Source: Rhodospirillaceae bacterium (lineage in GTDB: Bacteria > Pseudomonadota > Alphaproteobacteria > GCA-2731375). Taken from it: a stretch of 64,000 bases of DNA. The notes under the pieces are model-generated. The model searched no databases and had not been told where the DNA came from. It saw nothing but the letters and a program-made list of their open reading frames with translations. The position numbers and the translations under genes were made by a program. Shown here piece by piece: positions 17,528 through 26,175 of the stretch; within the stretch, counting starts at the first letter, position 1; the number at the start of each line of letters is the position of its first letter. The stretch covers positions 140,074 through 204,073 of the forward strand of contig JABIWH010000015.1 of assembly GCA_018701215.1 (NCBI GenBank), written 5' to 3'.

Positions 17528-18692
17528 CATCTGGATTGTTTTCCTCAAGGAAAGCATCGATAACCTGCGTGATCGACGCAGCTTGTTCCTGGCGCTGATC
17601 TATCCGGTGATCGGCGCCTTGCTGCTGGGCATGCTGGTCAGTTTCGTGGGCGGCATGTTTCGCGGCCAAGGCGACAGCACCCTGCATCTGCCTGTGGCCG
17701 GCGCCGAGCGGGCACCGGCGCTGATCAGCCATCTGGAAAGCAAAGGCGTCATTATCCGCCCCGCGCCAGTTGATCCGCGGCGTGCGGTGCGCCGGGGCGA
17801 GGCGGACGCGGTTTTGGTTATTCCCGGCGGCCACGCAGAGAAATTCGCCGCCCAGCGCACCGCCCGCCTGAACATGGTGGTCAACGCCACGCGCCTATCC
17901 ACCGTTATCAAGGTCAGCCGCGTGGTCGGGCTGTTACGGGACTATGGCCGGGAGGTGGGGCAACAGCGCCTGCGCGCCCACGGCGTCGATCCAGGGGTTG
18001 CCGCGCCATTGGAAATACGTTCCACCAACGTCGGGCGCTCACGCAATCTGGCTGGCTTTTTCCTAAACATGTTACCGCCCTTCATCATCTTCACGATCTT
18101 CGTTGGCGGTGTTTATCTGGCAATCGACACCACTTCGGGAGAGCGGGAGCGCGGCTCGTTGGAGCCACTATTGGCCAATCCCGTGCCCCGTTGGCAATTC
18201 ATGCTGGGCAAGGCGATGGCAACCTTTGCCTTCACCCTGACCGCCGTGCTGGTGCAATTGCTGGCTTTCAAAATCATGTTTGAAATTGTCGCCGCCGGCG
18301 AATTCGGCATTAAGATCAACCCAGGCCTGGGTGCCTTCATCGGCGTCGCCTTGCTTTGCCTGCCTTTGATTGGCTTCGCCGTTGCCCTGCAAATTATCGT
18401 CGCCACGGTATCGCGCAGCTATAAGGAAACCCAGACCTATCTGGGCCTGCTGCCTCTCTTGCCGTCCCTGCCGGGCATGATTCTGGTTTTCGTGCCGGTA
18501 AAGGCGCAAATCTGGATGATGGCAATACCGACATTTGGACAGATCCTGTTAATCGGCCGCCTGATGCGTCAGGAAACAGCGGTATGGTTGCATATCGGCG
18601 TATCGGTTGCGGCCACCACCCTGATCACCACGCTCCTGCTTGCTGGCGCGGCCCATCTGTACAACCGGGACCGAATGTTATTCGGCGGTTAG
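17499..18692 (+). CDS. natB: ABC-2 type permease, NatB-like
   Basis: 397 residues from ATG 17499 (MLVVVRAVRNIW); the frame is open further upstream, but that part overlaps natA and is not family-like. An N-terminal membrane helix (SLFLALIYPVIGALLLGMLVSF) is followed by a large extracytoplasmic domain (about 55-180) and then about five membrane helices. The conserved GERERGSLEPLLANPVPRWQFMLGK, typical of ABC-2 permeases of the NatB/YhaP type, lies between the first two of these. It works with the preceding ATPase as an exporter. Confidence 0.85.
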   Translation: MLVVVRAVRNIWIVFLKESIDNLRDRRSLFLALIYPVIGALLLGMLVSFVGGMFRGQGDSTLHLPVAGAERAPALISHLESKGVIIRPAPVDPRRAVRRGEADAVLVIPGGHAEKFAAQRTARLNMVVNATRLSTVIKVSRVVGLLRDYGREVGQQRLRAHGVDPGVAAPLEIRSTNVGRSRNLAGFFLNMLPPFIIFTIFVGGVYLAIDTTSGERERGSLEPLLANPVPRWQFMLGKAMATFAFTLTAVLVQLLAFKIMFEIVAAGEFGIKINPGLGAFIGVALLCLPLIGFAVALQIIVATVSRSYKETQTYLGLLPLLPSLPGMILVFVPVKAQIWMMAIPTFGQILLIGRLMRQETAVWLHIGVSVAATTLITTLLLAGAAHLYNRDRMLFGG

Positions 18693-18780
18693 ATCGCTTT
18701 CAGGCTGCTCTAGCCCAAAGGCCGCAACAGGAGTAAGCTGTTGGCGCCGCAGAGGGCAGGTAAAAAGGGGCCAGGCAATC

Positions 18781-19500
18781 GTGTCGAACAATAATGAAGG
18801 CCGACTGGCCAACATTCGTTTGCTGGAAGGCCTTGGTGACGAGGAAAAAAGCGGGCTGGAAAAGCGCTGCCGCTGGCGGCGCTATAAGACAAACGAACAG
18901 ATACTGGATAAAGACAGCAACGACCGGGACGTCTATTTCGTCGCCGAGGGTACTGTGCAGGTAGTCAATTTTTCCATGACCGGACGGGAAATCGCCCTAG
19001 CCCGTCTGCATTCCGGCGCCTTTTTTGGCGAACTATCGGCAATCGATGGCCAGCCCCGCTCGGCCAGCGTCGTGGCTTTGGAGGATTGCCTGCTGGGCTC
19101 GTTGTCGCCGCAATTGTTCATCGATCAGATTATCGGCCATCCGGAACTGGCGGTCCGTGTGCTGGGCCGGCTGGCGGGCATTGTGCGCAGTTGCGATGAA
19201 CGGATCATGGATCTCTCCACCTTGGGTGCGGTCGAACGGGTATATCGGCAGTTGTTGCGCCTGGCCGAGGAAAGCCCGGTCGATCCCGGCAGCTGGCTGA
19301 TCCGCAACCTGCCCACCCACAAAGCCATCGCGGCCATGGCCTCGACCACGCGGGAAACCGTGGCCCGCTCCATATCGCAGCTGGGTGCCGGCAATATTGT
19401 CGAGCGCAAGGGCCGCATTTTATATTTACGCGACCGTGACCGCCTGGAAAAACTGGCAGGTGTCCTGGATAATGCCCTGGAAGAGGATTTTTCCCGCTGA
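18781..19500 (+). CDS. Crp/Fnr-family transcriptional regulator
   Basis: 239 residues from GTG 18781; the longer frame upstream is not family-like. A cNMP-binding jelly roll fills about residues 20-140 (YFVAEGTVQVVNFSMTGREIALARLHSGAFFGELSAIDGQPRSASVVAL). The GELSAIDGQPRSAS segment matches the phosphate-binding cassette of true cyclic-nucleotide binders. The C-terminal winged helix carries HKAIAAMASTTRETVARSISQL. There is no Fnr-type cysteine cluster, so cAMP or a related ligand is more likely than an iron-sulfur cluster. Targets unknown. Confidence 0.88.
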   Translation: MSNNNEGRLANIRLLEGLGDEEKSGLEKRCRWRRYKTNEQILDKDSNDRDVYFVAEGTVQVVNFSMTGREIALARLHSGAFFGELSAIDGQPRSASVVALEDCLLGSLSPQLFIDQIIGHPELAVRVLGRLAGIVRSCDERIMDLSTLGAVERVYRQLLRLAEESPVDPGSWLIRNLPTHKAIAAMASTTRETVARSISQLGAGNIVERKGRILYLRDRDRLEKLAGVLDNALEEDFSR

Positions 19501-19542
19501 TCAACTCTGTATGACTGGGGCTGATTATTGGAGGCCCATATT

Positions 19543-19570
19543 CAGAGGCTGATGATCAGAGGCTGATGGT
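19543..19570. repeat. 14-bp tandem duplication next to the flp stop codon
   Basis: CAGAGGCTGATGAT is followed at once by CAGAGGCTGATGGT, two copies differing in one base. The last base of copy 2 is the final base of the flp stop codon. No function is evident. Confidence 0.7.
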
Positions 19571-19773
19571 CAATTTCCGGCACCCGCCAATGTCGTCCCG
19601 ATCAATTCGAATAAACGAATAATTTCCTCGCCGATCGAGAACAAGGCCGCGATGATGGCAACACTGATACCAGTGCCGATCAAGGCGTACTCCATGGCTG
19701 TCGCGCCGGACTGATCCGCCAAACCGGATCGTTTCAGGGCAGCTCTCGCGATGGTCGCGGTCTTGGCCCACAT
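19570..19773 (-). CDS. Flp/Fap-type pilin
   Basis: 67 residues. A short leader (MWAKTATIARAALKRSGLADQSG) precedes ATAMEYALIGTGISVAIIAALFSIGEEIIRLF, the hydrophobic N-terminal helix with the conserved E-Y pair of Flp pilins. A good AAGGAAG ribosome site precedes the ATG at 19773. Flp pilins are matured by TadV and assembled by the Tad secretion system, but no tad or cpa gene is in the window, so this is an orphan pilin locus or the system is encoded elsewhere. Confidence 0.88.
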   Translation of the reverse strand: MWAKTATIARAALKRSGLADQSGATAMEYALIGTGISVAIIAALFSIGEEIIRLFELIGTTLAGAGN

Positions 19774-19949
19774 ATTTGCTTCCTTTAACTAATGTCACGT
19801 CGGCAGCATAAAAAAGCCGACCGCGACAGAGGACCTCCCGCCCGTCTCACCTATATTGGCTATAAAGACGTAAAGAAAACCCTACTTCGTGGTTAATAGA
19901 TGCTAAAGATATTCAGTAAACCGCCCAAGCGGGCAACCGGGAGCTACCG

Positions 19950-20147
19950 ATGGCGAGAATAGTGCTTTGTATAGTGGCTTTAACCCTCCTCACGGCATGC
20001 ATGACCCAGGAACCAACATGGTACGAAGACCGCTGCTTAAGGCTTGGTTTCAAAGCCGGTAGCGCGAAATTTAATGATTGCATCGCACGGGACCGGCGCT
20101 GGATTGAAGACAATGAACACCGCGCCAGCGGCACCGTCGGGCCGTGA
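19950..20147 (+). CDS. Small secreted lipoprotein, function unknown
   Basis: 65 residues. A signal peptide with a lipobox (VALTLLTAC) puts the lipidated Cys at residue 17; the mature part is about 49 residues (MTQEPTWYEDRCLRLGFKAGSAKFNDCIARDRRWIEDN). The Y-x-x-R-C-x-x-x-G-F-x-x-G-S-x-x-x-x-x-C-I pattern with two cysteines is like small alphaproteobacterial lipoproteins of no known role. The ATG at 19950 is preceded by GGGAGCTACCG. Convergent with chaC. Confidence 0.75.
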   Translation: MARIVLCIVALTLLTACMTQEPTWYEDRCLRLGFKAGSAKFNDCIARDRRWIEDNEHRASGTVGP

Positions 20148-20162
20148 TGGAATTCTTCAATC

Positions 20163-20693
20163 CTACGGCAAATTTCGCTGAATAAGATCGACCCTGGCCT
20201 GCAAACGCTGCAAAGCGGGTTCGGGCTGCCCGCCCATCGCCCGTATGGCGCCAATCGTACCCGCCAGATAACCGCGCGAGGTGCCTTTGCGCCCCTCCCC
20301 CTGGGCGACCAGACGGGCGCCGTGCGCCAACGGTTGCTTGCCGATATAACGTGGATGGCGCGGATCGGCGGCGAATGTCAGGGCGGGGACAATCCCCTGC
20401 CCGGTATGCACCGGCACCTGAATATGGCGATAGGCGGCTTCGCGCCGGCGTAGATAGCCTTGGGTCCGCCACCAATGTCCTGGCGCCACCCGAAAAACAC
20501 TGCCCAGACATTCCCCGCCCGGCACCAAGGTTAGAATCAGGCCGGGCCGCGACGCCGAGCCCCAGGCCAGGGTACTATACAAGGCATGGGCACGGTGCCA
20601 GCCCTGCAACAGAGCTGGGCGGCGCTCCACATAGGGAAAATCCGGCTGCCACATGAGCGAGCCATAACCGAAGACCCAGTGTTGCCGCGCCAT
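20163..20693 (-). CDS. chaC: Gamma-glutamylcyclotransferase, ChaC family
   Basis: 176 residues from ATG 20693. The ChaC signature at the N-terminus is WVFGYGSLMWQPDFPY, followed by GWHRAHALYSTLAWGSASRPGLILTLVPGGECLG and FRVAP. ChaC enzymes cleave glutathione to 5-oxoproline and Cys-Gly. The open frame runs 200 bp further upstream through the enoyl-CoA hydratase end, but the family N-terminus is at 20693. It follows that gene by five bases on the same strand, so the two share a transcript. Confidence 0.9.
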   Translation of the reverse strand: MARQHWVFGYGSLMWQPDFPYVERRPALLQGWHRAHALYSTLAWGSASRPGLILTLVPGGECLGSVFRVAPGHWWRTQGYLRRREAAYRHIQVPVHTGQGIVPALTFAADPRHPRYIGKQPLAHGARLVAQGEGRKGTSRGYLAGTIGAIRAMGGQPEPALQRLQARVDLIQRNLP

Positions 20694-20698
20694 GGCTA

Positions 20699-21478
20699 TT
20701 AAAGTTTCGGCTTTACGTATGATGCCAGCATGCGCGTGGGTTCGTCGGTCTCGTAGGCGTCGCCAAAGGGATCGATACCGGCCTCGATCGCGGCGGCCAG
20801 ACCCAGCGTTTCCCATTTGCCGATCAGGGCCTTTTGTGCGCGGACAACAAGGGGACCAGCCTCCAGAATCCGCTCCAGCCAGGTTTCCACCCAATCATCC
20901 AGCGCCGCCGCCGGCACCAGTTTCTCGACAAAGTGCATGGCAAAGGCTTCCTCGGCGCCGTAATTCATGCCCGTCAGCAATAGCTCCCGCGTCTTGCCCC
21001 AGCCAATCAGTTGCGGCAGCAGCGCGGCCTCGATGACCGAGGGCAGGCCCACCTTCACTTCCGGCATGCCCATGACGAAGCTGTCATCGGCAACACGAAA
21101 ATCACAAGCCGCCGCCAGTTCCAAACCGGCGCCCATGCAATAGCCGCGCAACCGGCCTATGACCGGCACCGGCAGGGTTCGGATCGCCTGGGCCGCCAGA
21201 TGTATTTGCGTAATAAAGTCGCGCGCGCTGTTGGGCTGCAACGTCGCCAGCTCGTTCAGATCAGCGCCCGCCATGAAGGCCTTATCGCCCGCCCCGGTCA
21301 ACACCGCCGCGCGCAATTGATCATCCTGGGCCAGACTTTCGAACGCCGCCTTCAAATCCGCCACCAACGGCATGGAGCCGGCGTTCAGGCGCCGTGGATT
21401 GTCCATGCGCACCCAGGCAATGCGCCCAACCGTTCGTTCCTGAATTTCCACATGTACCGTCGGTTTTACATCCGTCAT
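20699..21478 (-). CDS. Enoyl-CoA hydratase/isomerase family protein
   Basis: 259 residues from ATG 21478 (GAGG eight bases upstream). Crotonase fold: RIAWVRMDNPRRLNAGSMPLVADL, the first oxyanion-hole segment AFMAGADLNELA, and the second at IGRLRGYCMGAGLELAAACDFRVADDS. The FVMGMPEVKVGLPSVIEAALLP segment carries a Glu equivalent to one of the hydratase acids, while at the other position (around GAGLELA) the sequence also allows an acidic group. Hydration of an enoyl-CoA is likely, but crotonases vary widely in reaction. Forms a unit with chaC. Confidence 0.85.
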   Translation of the reverse strand: MTDVKPTVHVEIQERTVGRIAWVRMDNPRRLNAGSMPLVADLKAAFESLAQDDQLRAAVLTGAGDKAFMAGADLNELATLQPNSARDFITQIHLAAQAIRTLPVPVIGRLRGYCMGAGLELAAACDFRVADDSFVMGMPEVKVGLPSVIEAALLPQLIGWGKTRELLLTGMNYGAEEAFAMHFVEKLVPAAALDDWVETWLERILEAGPLVVRAQKALIGKWETLGLAAAIEAGIDPFGDAYETDEPTRMLASYVKPKL

Positions 21479-21585
21479 CCACTCAGCCTCTAAATACTTG
21501 TTAATAGCACTTGATATCACAGGCCAAGGCGGTGCCAACACTTGATTGGCTCACGCCAGGGGAAAAGGCATGCTAGATTGCCGCC

Positions 21586-22752
21586 ATGGGAAGCGAAGAC
21601 AAAATATCCGTGATGGCGCTGGTCGTCGCCGGCGGCCGAGGTACGCGCCTTGGCGGCCCGATGCCAAAGCAATATCAAAGCCTGGCCGGCATCCCCGTGC
21701 TGCGTCACGCGCTGCTGGCCTTTTGCCACCATCCCGCCATCAATGCCGTGGCCACGGTGATCGGCGCCGAGGACCAGGAGCTGTATGATCAGGCCGCCCA
21801 GGGTCTGGAACTGCTGCCGCCCATCGTGGGTGGCGACAGCCGGCAGCAATCAGTTCTGAACGGTCTTCGGGGCCTCGCCCCCCTGACGCCTGACCTGGTT
21901 TTGATCCACGACGGCGCGCGGCCCTTTGTCTCGGCCACGGTGATCAATAATGTTCTGGCCGGCCTCGACAGCCACGATGGCGCCATCGCCGCTATTCCGG
22001 TGGTTGATAGCCTAAAGCGCGGCGATGATGGTGCGATCATTGAAGAAATACCACGCGATGGCCTTTGGCAGGCGCAAACGCCGCAGGGTTTTGTCTTTTC
22101 CACAATCCTGGCGGCGCACGAAAATGCCTCCGACGGCCATACGGATGATGCCTCCCTGGCGCGGGCCGCCGGCCTGGACGTAGCATTGGCGGCGGGCGCG
22201 CCAGAGAACGGCAAGATCACCACGGCCGAGGATCTGGCCCGCGCCGATGGCGCCCATGCCGCCCGCCTATTCGATGTGCGCGTCGGACAAGGCTTCGATG
22301 TGCACCGGTTCGAGCCCGGCGCCTGGGTCCGCCTGTGCGGCGTTGATATTCCCCATGCCGCCCAACTGGCGGGCCATAGTGACGCCGATGTGGCCCTGCA
22401 CGCGGTTACCGACGCCATATTGGGTGCCATTGGCGACGGCGACATTGGCCGGCATTTCCCCCCCAGCCAGACGCAATGGCGGGATGCGGATTCCGCCCGC
22501 TTTGTTTCCTTTGCCGTGGATCGGGTACATGCCCTGGGCGGCCGTCTGGCGCATCTGGACCTGACGATCATCTGCGAGGCACCGCGCATTACACCTCATC
22601 ACGAGGCCATGGCAGCCCGTTTGAGCGCCATTCTGGGCCTGGAAGCCAACCGGGTCAGCATCAAGGCGACGACCACGGAACGTCTTGGCTTTACCGGACG
22701 CAATGAAGGCATCGCCGCCCAAGCCACCGCCACCGTGCGGCTGCCGATCTGA
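21586..22752 (+). CDS. ispDF: Bifunctional IspD/IspF isoprenoid biosynthesis enzyme
   Basis: 388 residues, two enzymes of the MEP pathway in one chain. IspD (about 8-225) makes CDP-methylerythritol: LVVAGGRGTRLGGPMPKQY, LIHDGARPFV, WQAQTPQGF. IspF (about 229-388) makes the cyclodiphosphate: metal site GFDVHRF (Asp238, His240), then LAGHSDADVALHAVTDAILGA with His264, and KATTTERLGFTGRNEGIAAQA at the end. The fusion is well known in alphaproteobacteria. The stop is directly followed by the pgpA start. Confidence 0.97.
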   Translation: MGSEDKISVMALVVAGGRGTRLGGPMPKQYQSLAGIPVLRHALLAFCHHPAINAVATVIGAEDQELYDQAAQGLELLPPIVGGDSRQQSVLNGLRGLAPLTPDLVLIHDGARPFVSATVINNVLAGLDSHDGAIAAIPVVDSLKRGDDGAIIEEIPRDGLWQAQTPQGFVFSTILAAHENASDGHTDDASLARAAGLDVALAAGAPENGKITTAEDLARADGAHAARLFDVRVGQGFDVHRFEPGAWVRLCGVDIPHAAQLAGHSDADVALHAVTDAILGAIGDGDIGRHFPPSQTQWRDADSARFVSFAVDRVHALGGRLAHLDLTIICEAPRITPHHEAMAARLSAILGLEANRVSIKATTTERLGFTGRNEGIAAQATATVRLPI

Positions 22753-23238
22753 ATGGCCTCCATCTTCTCCAAGCCGGCCCTGCCGCTTTCTCATCCCGCC
22801 TGCCTGCTGGCAACCTGGTTCGGCAGCGGCCTGCTGCGACCAGCGCCCGGCACCTGGGGTTCGTTGGCGGCGCTGCCTTTCGCCTGGGGTATCGCCTATT
22901 TCGCCGGACCCATTGCCCTGGCCGTGGCGACAGGCGCGGTTTTTGCTCTGGGGTGCTGGGGGGCGGGCGTTTACGAACGGGCCAGCGGCGGCAAGGACCC
23001 AGGCGTGGTGGTGATCGACGAAGTGGCCGGACAATGGTTGGTGTTGATCGCGGCGCCGTTGGATCCTTGGTACTATCTGGCGGGGTTCGTGTTGTTCCGG
23101 ATTTGCGACATCCTCAAACCCTGGCCGGCCAGCTGGGCCGACCGCAATGTCACGGGCGGCCTGGGCATCATGTTGGACGATATCCTGGCTGCGTTGTTTG
23201 GCTTGGCGGCGATCGCTGCATTTCGCGTTTGGTACTAA
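22753..23238 (+). CDS. pgpA: Phosphatidylglycerophosphatase A
   Basis: 161 residues, membrane protein. PgpA dephosphorylates phosphatidylglycerol phosphate. Family motifs: CLLATWFGSGLLRPAPGTWGSLAALP at the N-terminus, KDPGVVVIDEVAGQWLVL with conserved Asp and Glu, and FRICDILKPWPASWADRNVTGGLGIMLDDILAA at the C-terminal end. The ATG begins on the base after the ispDF stop. Confidence 0.95.
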   Translation: MASIFSKPALPLSHPACLLATWFGSGLLRPAPGTWGSLAALPFAWGIAYFAGPIALAVATGAVFALGCWGAGVYERASGGKDPGVVVIDEVAGQWLVLIAAPLDPWYYLAGFVLFRICDILKPWPASWADRNVTGGLGIMLDDILAALFGLAAIAAFRVWY

Positions 23239-23255
23239 TTTGTAGGAGATAAGAG

Positions 23256-24323
23256 ATGAAATTCGGCGGCATGGTATCGACCAAGATCGATGATTGGCAA
23301 ATGTTTCCCTATCTGGAGGAACTTGGCTACGATTGCGGCTGGGTGCCGGATTCACAGATGATCTGGTCCGATTGCTACGCCACGATGGCGCTGGCGGCGG
23401 TGCATACGTCCAAGCTGCGCCTGGGCACCGGCGTGGCTATCGCGGGCACCCGTCTGGCACCTGTCACGGCACATTCAATTGCCTCCATCAACAAGCTGGC
23501 GCCGGGGCGGACTTTTTTGGGTATCGGCACCGGGCATACCGCCATGCGGGTAATGGGCCAGAACCCCATGCAGCCGACCGCCTTCCGTGACTATCTGCGC
23601 GTCGTGCGCGGCTTGCTGGCTGGCGAGGAAGTGGACTACCAGGGCAAACCGATCAAATTTCTCGACCGGGAACTGGAATGCATCAATACAGAGCACAAGG
23701 TGCCGATCTATGTCGCGGCCAACGGCCCCAAGGCGCTGGCGGCGGCGGGCGCGTACGGCGATGGGCGGATCGGGGCTGGGAACGAGCCTTATGGCCTGTT
23801 GTCAAAAAACCTCAAGCGCATGCGGCAGGGCGCCGAGGATGTCGGCCGGCGGCTAGATGACAACTTTCATACCTCGGTGCTGACGTTTGCCTGCGTGCTG
23901 AAACCCGGCGAAGATTTGACATCTGACCGGGTCATTGACGAGACCGGGGCGGAAGTCGTCTCGTCGCTGCATTTTTGGTACGAGATCTATCGCCAGCGGG
24001 GCGACGACGGCTTCATCCTGGGCGAGGTTCGCGATGTCTGGGAAGCCTACAAAAACTATGTGGAAACCGAGATGCCGGAAGACCGCCGGCATCAAATCCT
24101 GCACACGGGCCATTGCTCGTTCCTTCCCCCCGCCGAACGGCGCTTCATCACGCCCGAGATGATCAAGGTTTCCGGCGGCTTCGTGGGTGAACCGGACGAG
24201 ATCATCGAGCGTCTGCGGAAGTTGGAGGCCGGTGGCCTGCGCGAGATAGCTCTGTTGCCCCCTATCGCGGTAGCGCGGGAAAATTTCAAGGACTTCGCCG
24301 AACAGGTCATGGCGAAATATTAG
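23256..24323 (+). CDS. LLM-class flavin-dependent (F420/FMN) oxidoreductase
   Basis: 355 residues, luciferase-like TIM barrel: MKFGGMVSTKIDDWQMFPYLEELGYDCGWV, LRLGTGVAIAGTRLAPVTAHS, LGIGTGHTAMRVMG, VPIYVAANGPKALAAAGAYGDG, and the late VGEPDEIIERLRKLEAGGLREIALL. The GTGxTA segment and AANGPK motif suit the F420-dependent MER-like branch, but FMN-dependent members look similar. A strong AGGAG lies seven bases before the ATG. Substrate not recognised; pncC follows 12 bp later, so they may share a transcript. Confidence 0.85.
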   Translation: MKFGGMVSTKIDDWQMFPYLEELGYDCGWVPDSQMIWSDCYATMALAAVHTSKLRLGTGVAIAGTRLAPVTAHSIASINKLAPGRTFLGIGTGHTAMRVMGQNPMQPTAFRDYLRVVRGLLAGEEVDYQGKPIKFLDRELECINTEHKVPIYVAANGPKALAAAGAYGDGRIGAGNEPYGLLSKNLKRMRQGAEDVGRRLDDNFHTSVLTFACVLKPGEDLTSDRVIDETGAEVVSSLHFWYEIYRQRGDDGFILGEVRDVWEAYKNYVETEMPEDRRHQILHTGHCSFLPPAERRFITPEMIKVSGGFVGEPDEIIERLRKLEAGGLREIALLPPIAVARENFKDFAEQVMAKY

Positions 24324-24335
24324 GAATAAAAACTC

Positions 24336-24833
24336 ATGTTTAGCGATGAATTGACGGCCCAGGCGAAGGCGTTGTTACAGGATTGCCGCGAGGCGCGGGT
24401 CATGGTGGCGACGGCGGAATCCTGCACGGGCGGCCTGATCGCCGGCTGCCTGACGGAGATCGCCGGTTCTTCCGACGTGGTGGACCGTGGCTTTGTCACC
24501 TATTCGAACGACGCCAAGAACGCCATGCTGGAGGTGCCCATGGCCTTGATCGAGGGTCATGGCGCGGTCTCGGAACCGGTCGCCCGCGCCATGGCCGAGG
24601 GCGCCATCGCGAAATCCGCCGCCGATCTGGCGGTCGCCGTGACCGGGGTGGCGGGGCCGGGCGGCGGCACGGCGGATAAACCCGTGGGCCTGGTGCATCT
24701 GGCTTGCGCCAAACGGGGCGGGGCGACCCTGCACCGCGAACAACACTATGGCGATCTAGGCCGTGGTGGCATTCGGCAGGCGACCATCCGCACCGCGCTG
24801 GAAATGTTGGCGCAACAGATTAACGGCGCCTGA
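24336..24833 (+). CDS. pncC: Nicotinamide-nucleotide amidohydrolase (CinA C-terminal domain protein)
   Basis: 165 residues, only the CinA C-terminal domain. Motifs: VATAESCTGGLIAGCLTEIAGSSDVVDRGFVTYSNDAK (with the catalytic Ser/Thr region), GAVSEPVARAMAEGA, AVTGVAGPGGGTADKPVGLVHLA. The enzyme deamidates NMN to NaMN, salvaging the by-product of NAD-dependent DNA ligase. No N-terminal COG1058 domain is fused. Confidence 0.95.
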   Translation: MFSDELTAQAKALLQDCREARVMVATAESCTGGLIAGCLTEIAGSSDVVDRGFVTYSNDAKNAMLEVPMALIEGHGAVSEPVARAMAEGAIAKSAADLAVAVTGVAGPGGGTADKPVGLVHLACAKRGGATLHREQHYGDLGRGGIRQATIRTALEMLAQQINGA

Positions 24834-24840
24834 GCCCAGA

Positions 24841-25530
24841 ATGCCGATCCGGATGCCAATCAATACGCCACCCAGCATCGCCACCCGGCAAATGTCGCTC
24901 GCTCTTATGGGCGCCATCATTGTTCAATTGGCCGCCGCCTTGTGGGGCCGGCGGCTGCTGGGCGCCGAACACGGACCGGCGGCGATGTTACTGGCCTATC
25001 TGGTGGTGCCCAGCCTGGCCGCGATCATCTGGCTTTGGTTCGCGGCCGTCTGGCGTGAACGGGATGGCTGGAGCCGCCTTGGTTTTGCCTGGATTGACCG
25101 CCGCTGGTTGCTCCGCGCCGTCGCTTTGGGACTACTTTCCGTACCGGTTCTAATGCTGGTGACGGCCATTACCAAACCGGTTTTCGGCCCGGCCAAGAAC
25201 CCGGCCCTGCCTCTCTCCGGAGCGGAAGCGTGGAGCCAGCCGTCCTATCTGCTGATGCTGTTCCTTGGCATCGTGGTCCTGGCGCCCCTGATGGAGGAAA
25301 TGATCTTTCGCGGCCTGTTGTTCGGCTGGCTGCGCCGGCATCTAGGACTTTGGCAGGCCGCCGCCCTGGCCGCCCTGGGACATGCGATTTTGCATTTCGA
25401 TCTTGGCGCCCTGCCCGGCCTGTTCGCGCTGTTTCTATTCCTGGCCTGGATCTATGAATACTCGCAAAGCCTGTGGGTACCGGCAATCATCCACGCCGTC
25501 CATAACTTCGCGGTGCTGCAGTTACCCTGA
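24841..25530 (+). CDS. CPBP-family intramembrane glutamic endopeptidase
   Basis: 229 residues from ATG 24841, eight bases after pncC. About six membrane helices. The three Abi/CPBP motifs are visible: EEMIFRGLLFGWLRR (motif 1 with the EE and Arg), GHAILHF (motif 2 His) and IIHAVHN (motif 3). These enzymes are related to Rce1 CaaX prenyl proteases; bacterial members act on membrane-bound substrates that are rarely known. The frame opens further upstream within pncC but the ATG at 24841 fits spacing. Confidence 0.87.
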   Translation: MPIRMPINTPPSIATRQMSLALMGAIIVQLAAALWGRRLLGAEHGPAAMLLAYLVVPSLAAIIWLWFAAVWRERDGWSRLGFAWIDRRWLLRAVALGLLSVPVLMLVTAITKPVFGPAKNPALPLSGAEAWSQPSYLLMLFLGIVVLAPLMEEMIFRGLLFGWLRRHLGLWQAAALAALGHAILHFDLGALPGLFALFLFLAWIYEYSQSLWVPAIIHAVHNFAVLQLP

Positions 25531-25733
25531 GGCAGGCCTTTCGCCATTGCCATAATTTATCGCTGCACGCTGACCGAACGGTTGGCAGTACGGCAACTAT
25601 GGTGTAAAAGCCCCCCTTCGTTATGCGTGTCCGCGTACCTATATACGTTATCAATATGGGATATTGGCGGGACGCGGTTTGTTGCGCGGTTTGATCACTG
25701 ACCGTGGCGCAATCCATCAGCTAGGTGCGAATT

Positions 25734-26072
25734 ATGCAAGAAGTGTTGTTGGTTGTTCACTTGATGCTGGCGATCGCCATCGTCATCACTGTTTTGTTGC
25801 AGCGTAGCGAGGGCGGCGCGCTGGGCATGGGCGGCGGTAGCGGCGGCGGCGGCGGCGGTGGCGGCGGTCTGATGACCGGGCGCGAGGCGGCCAATTTGCT
25901 GACCCGCTCAACGGCCGTTCTGGCGGCTTGTTTTTTCGCCACATCGCTGACCCTGACCATCATGGCCACTGGTTCGAGCGAGCGAAAATCGATCCTGGAG
26001 CAATCGGAAACTGGTAGTTCCACGAATCAACCAGTCGTGCCCGCCGGACCGACCGTACCGACCGATAAATAG
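25734..26072 (+). CDS. secG: Preprotein translocase subunit SecG
   Basis: 112 residues from ATG 25734 (AGG eight bases upstream; a GTG three codons earlier is less likely). Two membrane helices (about 2-20 and 55-76) flank the SecG signature LLQRSEGGALGMGGGSGG, here with an unusually long run of nine glycines. SecG assists SecYE during Sec export. It precedes pyrG and kdsA, as is common; tpiA, a frequent partner of secG, is instead near 50 kb. Confidence 0.95.
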   Translation: MQEVLLVVHLMLAIAIVITVLLQRSEGGALGMGGGSGGGGGGGGGLMTGREAANLLTRSTAVLAACFFATSLTLTIMATGSSERKSILEQSETGSSTNQPVVPAGPTVPTDK

Positions 26073-26175
26073 TTTCGCCTGTTCGGCCCGGAAAAGCGGC
26101 AAAAACTGGATATTCGTCAGCCGTTAGCGAAGTAAGGCTTTGGCCCTTGGGCTGCCTGGCTTAGAATGTAGTTCC

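Noticed and set aside
25531..25733. tRNA or small RNA gene between the CPBP gene and secG
   Set aside because: No cloverleaf arms, GTTCRA box or CCA end seen; more likely the secG promoter region.
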